Shown piece by piece: positions 1-5,349 of a DNA stretch of 7,882 nucleotides. Below the pieces are notes generated by a model that did not search any database, was not told where the DNA came from, and saw only the letters and a program-made list of their open reading frames with translations. Numbering within the stretch: position 1 is the stretch's first letter; every line of letters begins with the position of its first letter. Source of the DNA: Oscillospiraceae bacterium UBA6409 (lineage in GTDB: Bacteria; Bacillota; Clostridia; Oscillospirales; Oscillospiraceae). The stretch spans positions 1 through 7,882 of the forward strand of contig DJPP01000097.1 of assembly GCA_002438575.1 (NCBI GenBank), given 5' to 3'. The translations under genes were made by a program, and so were the position numbers.

Positions 1-71
1 TCTCTTTGCATACAGCGCCATATCGTATCGCAATGTCCGTCAAAATACGGGATATGCTGTATTTCCGTCAC
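1..71 (-). CDS. Membrane dipeptidase (peptidase family M19), N-terminal fragment
   Basis: Only the first 23 or so codons are inside the window; the gene continues past the left edge. From a GTG start at 71 the frame reads MTEIQHIPYFDGHCDTIW and then RCMQR. The FDGHCDT segment matches the N-terminal HxD metal-binding motif of M19 (renal/membrane-type) dipeptidases, which typically begin with a phrase like 'DGHNDT' close to the N terminus. An AAAGGA ribosome binding site lies about 8 nt before the GTG, and no in-frame ATG lies closer. It sits 72 nt downstream of yraN on the same strand, so it may be the last gene or a separate unit of that operon. M19 enzymes hydrolyse dipeptides at a binuclear zinc site. 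The identification rests on a short stretch, so another amidohydrolase-fold protein is possible. Confidence 0.65.
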   Translation of the reverse strand, partial: MTEIQHIPYFDGHCDTIWRCMQR

Positions 72-87
72 AAAATCGTTCCTTTCT

Positions 88-109
88 CGCAGTCGCTGAA
101 AAGACTGCG
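88..109. repeat. 7-bp hairpin between yraN and the dipeptidase gene
   Basis: CGCAGTC (88-94) and GACTGCG (103-109) form a perfect 7-bp stem around an 8-nt loop. On the minus strand it lies just after yraN and ends 2-3 nt before the AAAGGA ribosome binding site of the dipeptidase gene. No U-tract follows on either strand, so it is not a canonical intrinsic terminator; it could affect ribosome access or mRNA stability. Confidence 0.5.
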
Positions 110-143
110 CTCCCCCATTTTCCCGGCTTTTTCCCCATATCTG

Positions 144-503
144 TCACTGAAAGGCATCCTCTAAATACACGATTCGGACGCTTTTTTCATCCCCGGGCGC
201 GGCGGCATAGACCTCGGCCACATCGAAGCGGGCGGGGCAGTCCAGGCCGTTGTCGCAGAGGTAAAAGAGCGCGGTTTTTCGGATACGGGCCTGCTTGCCG
301 GCGGTGACGTATTCCCGGGGGAGGCCCATCTGCGTATTGGTGCGGGTCTTGACCTCCACGAAGCAGAGGACATCCTTATCCCAGGCGATCAGGTCGATCT
401 CACCGAAGCGGCAGTGGTAGCTGTGGGCCGCCAGCTTATACCCTTTTTCCCGGAGAAAGTCGGCCACCAGCGCCTCGCCCCAAACGCCCTCTGAACGACT
501 CAT
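144..503 (-). CDS. yraN: YraN family endonuclease-like protein (UPF0102)
   Basis: A 119-residue protein with the YraN/UPF0102 layout. GxxGExLVADFLREKGY opens it (residues 6-22), the conserved GEIDLIA follows at 34-40, FVEVKTR at 48-54 and RFDVAEV at 92-98. E35/D37, E50 and K52 fit the PD-(D/E)xK nuclease core (Asp...Glu-x-Lys). The length matches the family (about 115-130 residues). The exact cellular role of the family is not settled; a role in recombination or repair is often suggested. The start has a GGGGGAA purine run about 6-7 nt upstream. It lies 126 nt downstream of rnhB, a very common order in Bacillota (rplS-ylqF-rnhB-yraN). The gap before it is AT-rich with an unusual repeat, so it could have its own expression control, but I see no convincing promoter. 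Confidence 0.9.
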   Translation of the reverse strand: MSRSEGVWGEALVADFLREKGYKLAAHSYHCRFGEIDLIAWDKDVLCFVEVKTRTNTQMGLPREYVTAGKQARIRKTALFYLCDNGLDCPARFDVAEVYAAAPGDEKSVRIVYLEDAFQ

Positions 504-629
504 CGCTAATTCCCCCTTTTCGACGCGGTCCGCACAGGGAAAAGCCTCCGCTTTTTTCTGTGCACCTGCCTATATTTTGTTTATATGTTCTCGATACGTT
601 ACCGATATGTTTCCTGTACGCTATCTATA
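504..629. other. rnhB-yraN intergenic region
   Basis: This 126-bp gap holds no gene. It contains a 14-bp hairpin (532-563) next to the yraN start and an AT-rich tract (from about 571) built of degenerate 11-bp units that runs to and just past the rnhB stop codon. No clear intrinsic terminator follows rnhB and no strong -35/-10 pair precedes yraN, so read-through from rnhB is likely. Confidence 0.6.
532..563. repeat. 14-bp stem-loop upstream of yraN
   Basis: GCACAGGGAAAAGC (532-545) pairs with GCTTTTTTCTGTGC (550-563) around a CTCC loop; two of the 14 pairs are G-U when read as plus-strand RNA. Read as minus-strand RNA (the direction of rnhB/yraN) those two become A-C mismatches, leaving an interrupted 6+6-bp stem with a GGAG loop about 28 nt before the yraN start. 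No U-tract follows in either direction, so it is not a standard terminator. It may be a leader element or an old inverted repeat. Confidence 0.5.
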
Positions 630-633
630 TCAC
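572..633. repeat. Degenerate tandem array of 11-bp units, consensus ATAYGTT + 4 nt
   Basis: On the plus strand a 7-mer recurs at an exact 11-bp spacing: ATATTTT (572), ATATGTT (583), ATACGTT (594), ATATGTT (605), GTACGCT (616) and ATATCAC (627). The three central copies are nearly identical, and the outer ones are progressively diverged. The array starts in the rnhB-yraN gap and overlaps the rnhB stop codon (630-632). It is much more AT-rich than the flanking genes. A spacing close to one helical turn would place all copies on one DNA face. Confidence 0.55.
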
Positions 634-1295
634 TTATAGACATTCTGCGCTTTTAAATGGCAGGTGTTTGACATCTGCTTGTTCAAGGACCATTTTTTCA
701 GGAAGGACATACGATGTTCCGCGCACGGACCGAATTTATCCAGCATTTCGTAATGCAGCTTTGTGCCATAGCCCTTGTGTCTGGCAAACTGATACTCCGG
801 GTACTGCTTATCCAGCACGTCGGCGACATAGCGGTCACGGCTGACCTTGGCCAGAATGGAGGCAGCGGCGATGGAGGCGGCGTGCGCGTCCCCGCCCACA
901 ATACAGCGGTGGGGCGTGGTGACAGCAGCGGACTTACCGTGGTCACGGTTGCCGTCGATAAGGGCGAAGTCCGGCCGCGGGGTCAGACCGTCGATGGCCA
1001 GCTGCATGGCCTTCATACGGGCGGAGAGGATATCCGTCTCGTCGATCTCCCGGGCGGAGACAGAGGCCACGGACCAGGCCAGCGCCTGCTGCTGTATCCG
1101 GGGGAACAGGGCCTCCCGCTTCTTTTCCGTCAGCTTTTTGGAGTCGTTCAGGCCGGGAAGATCGAACTTCTCCGGGAGAATAACGGCGGCAGCGTAAACA
1201 GGTCCCATCAGCGGACCGGCGCCGGCTTCATCCACCCCGCAGACAAGGGCATATCCCTCGTCATGGGCCTGCTGTTCGTAGGTCAGATCTTCCAT
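630..1295 (-). CDS. rnhB: Ribonuclease HII
   Basis: A 221-residue RNase HII, the cytoplasmic enzyme that nicks DNA at misincorporated ribonucleotides and degrades RNA in RNA/DNA hybrids. CGVDEAGAGPLMGPVYAAAV (19-38) is the first catalytic motif; D22, E23, D114 (ALIDGN) and D136 (VGGDAH) form the expected metal-binding tetrad. SIAAASILAKVSRDR (141-155) and the ARHKGYGT segment (171-178) are further hallmarks. The usual GRG substrate-recognition motif reads G25-A26-G27, an Arg-to-Ala difference. About four extra residues lie between D114 and D136 compared with typical forms. I chose the ATG at 1295 because GGAG lies about 8 nt upstream; the longer reading from a TTG at 1361 would only add unconserved residues. 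The start overlaps the preceding micro-ORF by 13 nt, suggesting translational coupling. About 17 unconserved residues follow the core. Confidence 0.95.
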   Translation of the reverse strand: MEDLTYEQQAHDEGYALVCGVDEAGAGPLMGPVYAAAVILPEKFDLPGLNDSKKLTEKKREALFPRIQQQALAWSVASVSAREIDETDILSARMKAMQLAIDGLTPRPDFALIDGNRDHGKSAAVTTPHRCIVGGDAHAASIAAASILAKVSRDRYVADVLDKQYPEYQFARHKGYGTKLHYEMLDKFGPCAEHRMSFLKKWSLNKQMSNTCHLKAQNVYK

Positions 1296-1366
1296 ATCAA
1301 TACTCCAACACGATTTTCTGGCAGCTTGCCCTGCGCCATCTCTTTTCCGCAAGCGGGACAATTCAT
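1283..1366 (-). CDS. 27-residue CPxCG micro-ORF between ylqF and rnhB
   Basis: The ATG at 1366 shares four bases with the ylqF stop (ATGA). A near-perfect GAGGAGG lies 7-8 nt upstream, inside the last ylqF codons, so the frame is well placed for translation. It encodes MNCPACGKEMAQGKLPE followed by ten residues and stops at 1283, overlapping the rnhB start by 13 nt. The CPxCGxxM opening is typical of small zinc-ribbon proteins, but only one CxxC half-site is present, so a stable zinc ribbon would need dimerisation or a partner. It may be a genuine microprotein, a leader that couples ylqF translation to rnhB, or the stub of a longer zinc-ribbon gene lost by deletion or frameshift. No function can be assigned. 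Confidence 0.5.
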   Translation of the reverse strand: MNCPACGKEMAQGKLPENRVGVLIWKI

Positions 1367-2238
1367 CGTGCTGCCTCCTCTGTGGGGACGGTCTCCAAGG
1401 TGAAGCGGCCCAGCTTGCCGGCGCGGAACTCGTCCAGCAGGATGCGGGCCATACGCTCGGTGTCCACCTGGGCGCCGCGCATGAGGAACCCGCGCTTGCG
1501 CCCGGCCTTCTCCAGCAGCTCGTAGCCGGTGTCGCCCGGCTCCACCTCTATTTTATATCTCTCGGTGAGGGTATCGGCGTAGTGGGCGGCCAGGTAGTCC
1601 ATGAGATAACAGGCCAGCTCCTCGATATCCAGCACATCGTCCTTCACGGCGCCGGTAAAGGCCAGACGCTTGCCCACCTCCGGGTCGTCGAACTTGGGCC
1701 AGAGGATGCCGGGGGTGTCCAGCAGCTCCAGCGTGGGGTCCACGGGCACCCACTGCTTGGAACGAGTGACGCCGGGACGGTCCTCGGCCCGGGCGGTCTT
1801 GCGGTGGGCCACCTTATTGATAAAGGTGGACTTGCCCACATTGGGGACACCCAGGACCATAACGCGGACCACCTTGCCCACCTGGCCCCTGGCCGCGGCG
1901 GCGGCCAGCTTATCCCGCAGCAGCTCGCGGACGGCGGCGGAGAATTTTTCGGTGCCCACGCCGTTTTTGGCGTTGGCCTCCAGCACGGCGCAGCCCTGGG
2001 CACGGAAATACTGGGCCCAGCGGCGCGTCTCGGCCGGGTCGGCCTGGTCGGCGCGGTTGAGGACGATGAGCCGGGGCTTGCCGGCGGTCAGCTCGTCCAC
2101 GTCCGGGTTGCGGGAGGACAGGGGGATGCGGGCGTCCACGATCTCGCAGACGGCGTCCATATTCTTGATCTCGGCGGAGATCATGCGCTTGGTCTTGGTC
2201 ATGTGGCCGGGGAACCAGCTCAGATTGTCGATTTGCAT
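1363..2238 (-). CDS. rbgA: Ribosome biogenesis GTPase YlqF/RbgA
   Basis: A 291-residue circularly permuted GTPase that acts late in 50S subunit assembly in Bacillota. The N-terminal WFPGHMTKT (8-16) is diagnostic. The G motifs run in permuted order: G4 NRAD (61-64), G5-like ANAK (88-91), G1/P-loop GVPNVGKST (130-138), G2 around T158 (PGVTRS) and G3 DTPG (174-177). A helical C-terminal domain, which contacts rRNA in the family, completes it. Length agrees with B. subtilis RbgA (about 282). The ATG at 2238 is preceded by AGAGGTG at about 6 nt; a longer open frame upstream only runs through rplS and its terminator. It lies downstream of the rplS terminator with a candidate promoter of its own, and its stop overlaps the CPxCG micro-ORF. 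Confidence 0.96.
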   Translation of the reverse strand: MQIDNLSWFPGHMTKTKRMISAEIKNMDAVCEIVDARIPLSSRNPDVDELTAGKPRLIVLNRADQADPAETRRWAQYFRAQGCAVLEANAKNGVGTEKFSAAVRELLRDKLAAAAARGQVGKVVRVMVLGVPNVGKSTFINKVAHRKTARAEDRPGVTRSKQWVPVDPTLELLDTPGILWPKFDDPEVGKRLAFTGAVKDDVLDIEELACYLMDYLAAHYADTLTERYKIEVEPGDTGYELLEKAGRKRGFLMRGAQVDTERMARILLDEFRAGKLGRFTLETVPTEEAAR

Positions 2239-2262
2239 AGAGGCACCTCTCTTCTCGGGGGT

Positions 2263-2270
2263 AGTATAGC
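2263..2270 (-). promoter_or_regulatory. Candidate extended -10 promoter for rbgA
   Basis: On the minus strand TGCTATACT forms an extended -10 (TG-n-TATACT, with TATACT at 2263-2268), 24 nt before the rbgA start. The hexamer 17 nt upstream (TTTTCT) is a poor -35 and falls in the U-tract of the rplS terminator, so the call rests on the extended -10. It would restart transcription right after the terminator. Confidence 0.45.
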
Positions 2271-2280
2271 ATATGTGGGA

Positions 2281-2312
2281 GAAAAAGAAAAGCACCCACT
2301 TGCGTGGATGCT
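2281..2312 (-). terminator. Intrinsic terminator after rplS
   Basis: On the minus strand GCATCCAC-(GCAA)-GTGGGTGC forms an 8-bp stem (one G-U pair) with a GCAA tetraloop (stem arms 2304-2311 and 2292-2299), followed directly by TTTTCTTTTT (2281-2290). It begins about 18 nt after the rplS stop codon, a textbook rho-independent terminator. Confidence 0.9.
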
Positions 2313-2329
2313 CTCTTTCGGATCGATGC

Positions 2330-2668
2330 TTACAGCTTCTCGCGGATCTTGGCTGCCTTGCCGACGCGGTCGCGCAGGTAGTACAGCTTGGCGCGGCGGA
2401 CATAGCCGTGGCGCACGGTCTCGATCTTCTCGATAGAGGGAGAGTGGACGGGGAAGACCTTTTCCACGCCGACGCCGTAGGACAGGCGGCGGACGGTGAT
2501 GGTCTCCTCGATGCCGCCGTGCTTCTTGGCAATGACGGTGCCCTCGAAGACCTGGACACGCTCACGGGCGCCTTCCTTGACCTTCACGTGGACGCGAACG
2601 GTGTCGCCCACCAGGATCTGGGGGACTTCCTTCAGCTGCTTCTCGTTCAGTGCTTTGATGAGATCCAT
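2330..2668 (-). CDS. rplS: 50S ribosomal protein L19
   Basis: A 112-residue protein (L19 is usually 110-120) that lies at the interface of the 30S and 50S subunits. It has the family pattern: [19 protein letters not shown] (15-33), [13 protein letters not shown] (37-49), the [19 protein letters not shown] segment (55-73) and [20 protein letters not shown] (79-98). AGGAGG lies about 8 nt before the ATG. The gene is flanked by its own promoter and structured leader upstream and a strong terminator downstream, so it can be a monocistronic unit. The usual upstream neighbours in many bacteria (rpsP-rimM-trmD) are absent; a radical SAM operon precedes it instead. Confidence 0.98.
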   Translation of the reverse strand: MDLIKALNEKQLKEVPQILVGDTVRVHVKVKEGARERVQVFEGTVIAKKHGGIEETITVRRLSYGVGVEKVFPVHSPSIEKIETVRHGYVRRAKLYYLRDRVGKAAKIREKL

Positions 2669-2765
2669 GGATATTTCCTCCTAAATTATAGGTGTTCATG
2701 CCGCCATTTGGCGATATCCGCGCACATTCGGGATATCGGCGACAGAGGACCGCCCTTTTCACGCC
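2669..2765 (-). ncRNA. Structured 5' leader of rplS, candidate L19 leader
   Basis: The approximately 97-nt untranslated leader can form two hairpins: CGATATCC paired with GGATATCG around an 11-nt loop (arms 2731-2738 and 2712-2719), then CGCC-AAAT-GGCG (2702-2713), sharing two bases at the junction so that they may compete. A conserved-looking ATGAACACC follows before the ribosome binding site. An autoregulatory L19 leader is known in low-GC Gram-positives, in this position. I infer the class from position and the two-hairpin architecture; I did not match it to a covariance model. Confidence 0.45.
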
Positions 2766-2770
2766 ATGAT

Positions 2771-2799
2771 AGAATAGCATAGATGGGGAAAAAATGCAA
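2771..2799 (-). promoter_or_regulatory. rplS promoter
   Basis: On the minus strand TTGCAT (2794-2799) and TATTCT (2771-2776) are separated by exactly 17 nt, and TG-C directly before the -10 makes it an extended -10. It gives a start near 2765 and a leader of about 95 nt. It lies only 16 nt past the end of the DUF2344 gene. Confidence 0.7.
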
Positions 2800-2814
2800 G
2801 GGTTTTTTACGATA

Positions 2815-3477
2815 TCAGCGAAAAATGTTGCCGGAGGCATCCAGCAGCTCGCGGCGGCGGATGCGGGTGAAGTCCGGGGTCAGCGCCGGCAGGTGGGCCG
2901 CGATGGCCTTCTCCAGCAGCTGGGGGTTCAAGCCGGGGTTCTGGGCCTGGACCACCACGGCGCCGGAGACGGCATGGCCGCCGGACAGGAAGTGTACTTC
3001 CTGTATCATGGGGGCGATATCCACGTCGGCCAGGTCCTTGCGCTTGGTGCGCTTCTGAATGACCAGCTCCGGGCGGGTAAACAGGGCCGTCAGGGCCTCG
3101 GCAGCGCCGGCGGGGACGCCGTCGTCATACTCAAAGGTGACGTCCGCCCGGAGGTACGCCAGGTCGCGGACGGGGCGGGTGGCCGGATAGCAGTCCAGCA
3201 CACGGAGGCCGGAGGGCATACCGGTGTTGAGCTTTTCGGCAATGCCGCGGCCGTCGGTGTCCTGGGTGACCTCGAAGTCCAGGAGCTCGCAGTCGCTGGA
3301 CTGGCCCACGGGCAGGGGCAGAACGATGGAGATGATGGGATGGGGGTGATAGCCCTGGGAGTGCTTGATGTCCAGCTCGGTGCGGGGGAAGGCGCGCTGG
3401 AAGGTGCGGAGCAGGTCCAGGTGGGAGATGTAGGAGGCCTGGGCCTCCTTGATGAACAGGAGACGGAGCTTAGACAT
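2815..3477 (-). CDS. TIGR03936/DUF2344 family radical SAM-associated protein
   Basis: A 220-residue protein opening MSKLRLLFIKEAQASYISHL (1-20), with DLLRTFQRAFPRTEL next and HSQGYHPHPIISIVLPLPVG around 39-58. These are characteristic of the DUF2344 family, whose members are encoded beside, or fused to the C terminus of, TIGR03960 radical SAM proteins. It has no radical SAM cysteine motif, so it is a partner rather than an enzyme of that class. Its biochemical function is not established to my knowledge; in many Clostridia the pair lies near rng, rplU and rpmA. The start codon overlaps the end of the TIGR03960 gene by 8 nt, with GGAGGG about 7 nt upstream inside that gene, so the two are translationally coupled. 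No strong terminator follows: the downstream sequence passes straight into the rplS promoter. Confidence 0.88.
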   Translation of the reverse strand: MSKLRLLFIKEAQASYISHLDLLRTFQRAFPRTELDIKHSQGYHPHPIISIVLPLPVGQSSDCELLDFEVTQDTDGRGIAEKLNTGMPSGLRVLDCYPATRPVRDLAYLRADVTFEYDDGVPAGAAEALTALFTRPELVIQKRTKRKDLADVDIAPMIQEVHFLSGGHAVSGAVVVQAQNPGLNPQLLEKAIAAHLPALTPDFTRIRRRELLDASGNIFR

Positions 3478-5302
3478 CGCACTTCCCTCCTACTAATTTG
3501 TTGGCACCGCAGCCGTTGCAGCGGGTACGGCAGTCAGGGGTGGTCAGGGACGCGTAGGCCTGATGGCGCTCCCGCTTCAGGTAGTCCTGCGTCACGCCGG
3601 AGGAGATCATGCTCCAGGGGAGCAGCTCATCCTCGGACCGGGTGCGGTTGGCGTAGAAATGGGGGTCCAGGCCGCACGCGTCAAAGGCCTCCAGCCAGCG
3701 GTCCAGGGAGAAATACTCCTCCCAGGCGTCCAGGTGGGCGCCCTTGCGCCAAGCGGTCTCCAGCACCTTGCCCAGGCGGCGGTCGCCCCGGGCCAGAACG
3801 GCCTCCAGGAAGCTGGTGTCGGAGTCGTGCCAGTTGTAGGTGACGGTCTTGGTCTTGATGGCGTCGCGGAGCAGGGCCACGCGGCGCTCGTACTCGGCCT
3901 TGGAGATCTGCGGCTCCCACTGGAAGGCGGTGTGGGGCTTGGGCACAAACCAGCTGGTGGAGACGGTGATGCGGACGCCCCGCTGCTTGTTCTGGGCGCT
4001 CTCGCGCCAGGCGTGCATGACCCGGGCGGCCACATCGGCGATGCCCAGGACGTCCTCGTCCGTCTCGGTGGGCAGGCCCAGCATGAAGTAGAGCTTCACG
4101 GCGCTGTAGCCGCCGGCGAAGGCCGTGCGGCAGCTTTGCAGCAGATCCTCCAGGGTGACGTTCTTGTTGATGACGTCCCGCAGGCGCTGGGTGCCGGCCT
4201 CCGGGGCGAAGGTCAGGCCGGTCTTGCGGCCCTTGGCCAGCCGCTGCATCAGGTCCATGGAGAAGTTGTCGGCGCGGAGGCTGGGCAGGGACAGGCTGAC
4301 GTGGCGGGCGTCACAGAAGGGCTCCAGCTCGTCGCACAGGTCCGTCAGCGGCGGGTAGTCGCTGGTGGAAAGGCTGGAGAGCGTGACCTCCTGATAGCCG
4401 GTATCGTCGCAGGAACGGACGCAGTAATCGGCGCAGAGGTCGCGGCTGCGATTGCGGACCGGGCGGTAGACATAGCCCGCCTGACAGAAGCGGCAGCCGC
4501 GGATGCAGCCCCGGAACAGCTCCAGGGTGACGCGGTCCTGGACGATCTCGGTGGAGGGGACGATGGTATTTACCGGGAAATAGGACTTGTCCATGTCGTG
4601 GACGATGCGTTTGGTGACAACAGCGGGCGCACCGTCACGGGGCGTGATGGACGCCACGGTGCCGTCATTGTGGTAGGTCACGTCGTAGAGGGACGGGACG
4701 TAGATGCCGTCCAGTTGGGCGGCGGCACGGAGAAAATCGGGCTTGCTCCAGCCCTCGCGGCGAGCCCTGCGGTGGAGCTCCACCAGCTCCACGGTGACGT
4801 CCTCGCCCTCGCCCAGGCTCACCAGGTCGATAAAGTCGGCCAGGGGCTCGGCGTTGTACATGGCGGTACCGCCGGCGATGACCAACGGGGTCAGGCCGGT
4901 GCGGTCCGCGGCGTGAAGGGGGATATGGGCCAGGTCCAGCATATTCAGGATGGCGGGAAAGGCCATCTCGTAGCCCACGGAGAAGGCCACGATATCGTAG
5001 TCGGTGATGGGGTCGCCGGATTCCAGGGCGAAAAGGGGCATATCCGCCTTCCGCAGCTCGGCCTCCATGTCGCCCCAGGGGGCGAACACGCGCTCGCACC
5101 AGACGCCGGGGATATTGTTCATCACACCGTAGAGGATACGCATACCCAGGTTGGACATACCGATCTCGTAGGTGTCGGGGAAGCAGAAGGCGATGCGGGT
5201 GTCCACCGCTGCCTTGTCCTTGAGGATGGCGTTGTATTCGCCGCCCACGTAGCGGGCGGGCTTTTGCACCCGGGGCAGGATGCGTTCCAGTCGTTTATCC
5301 AT
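3470..5302 (-). CDS. TIGR03960 family B12-binding-type radical SAM protein
   Basis: A 610-residue protein. The N-terminal third (roughly 34-180) is a B12-binding-like Rossmann domain (RIAFCFPDTYEIGMSNLG, then DIVAFSVGYEM and VIAGGTAMYN). The radical SAM core carries C266-x3-C270-x2-C273 (CIRGCRFC), which would hold a 4Fe-4S cluster that cleaves S-adenosylmethionine. FAPEAGTQRLRDVINKN (366-382) and VKLYFMLGLPTETDEDV (402-418) are typical of the MiaB/RimO-like and B12-radical SAM group. A C-terminal cysteine group (C591, C595, C598, C608) ends the protein. ATG 5302 is chosen because GGGGAGAGGA lies about 8 nt upstream and the family begins near MDKRLERILPRVQKPARYVG. The substrate of the family is unknown; its constant partner is the downstream DUF2344 gene, suggesting a joint RNA or protein modification role, which is inference only. 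Confidence 0.93.
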   Translation of the reverse strand: MDKRLERILPRVQKPARYVGGEYNAILKDKAAVDTRIAFCFPDTYEIGMSNLGMRILYGVMNNIPGVWCERVFAPWGDMEAELRKADMPLFALESGDPITDYDIVAFSVGYEMAFPAILNMLDLAHIPLHAADRTGLTPLVIAGGTAMYNAEPLADFIDLVSLGEGEDVTVELVELHRRARREGWSKPDFLRAAAQLDGIYVPSLYDVTYHNDGTVASITPRDGAPAVVTKRIVHDMDKSYFPVNTIVPSTEIVQDRVTLELFRGCIRGCRFCQAGYVYRPVRNRSRDLCADYCVRSCDDTGYQEVTLSSLSTSDYPPLTDLCDELEPFCDARHVSLSLPSLRADNFSMDLMQRLAKGRKTGLTFAPEAGTQRLRDVINKNVTLEDLLQSCRTAFAGGYSAVKLYFMLGLPTETDEDVLGIADVAARVMHAWRESAQNKQRGVRITVSTSWFVPKPHTAFQWEPQISKAEYERRVALLRDAIKTKTVTYNWHDSDTSFLEAVLARGDRRLGKVLETAWRKGAHLDAWEEYFSLDRWLEAFDACGLDPHFYANRTRSEDELLPWSMISSGVTQDYLKRERHQAYASLTTPDCRTRCNGCGANKLVGGKCDV

Positions 5303-5349
5303 GGTGTAGTCCTCTCCCCTCCCCTGCCCGACGGTGCGCGGGCGGGGAG

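Noticed and set aside
572..633. CRISPR array
   Set aside because: Units are 11 bp, degenerate and contiguous, with no spacer of suitable length and no cas genes.
1582..2436. Long plus-strand open frame opposite ylqF
   Set aside because: Gly/Leu/His-rich translation with no domain, fully antisense to a GTPase with all G motifs.
2239..2565. N-terminal extension of the ylqF frame through the rplS region
   Set aside because: It reads Ser/Arg/Pro-rich shadow sequence across rplS, a terminator and a promoter; the ATG at 2238 has a ribosome binding site and the conserved WFPGHM start.
2786..2812. AAAAAA/TTTTTT pairing after the DUF2344 gene as an intrinsic terminator
   Set aside because: The stem would be only A-T pairs and overlaps the rplS -35 element; too weak to call.
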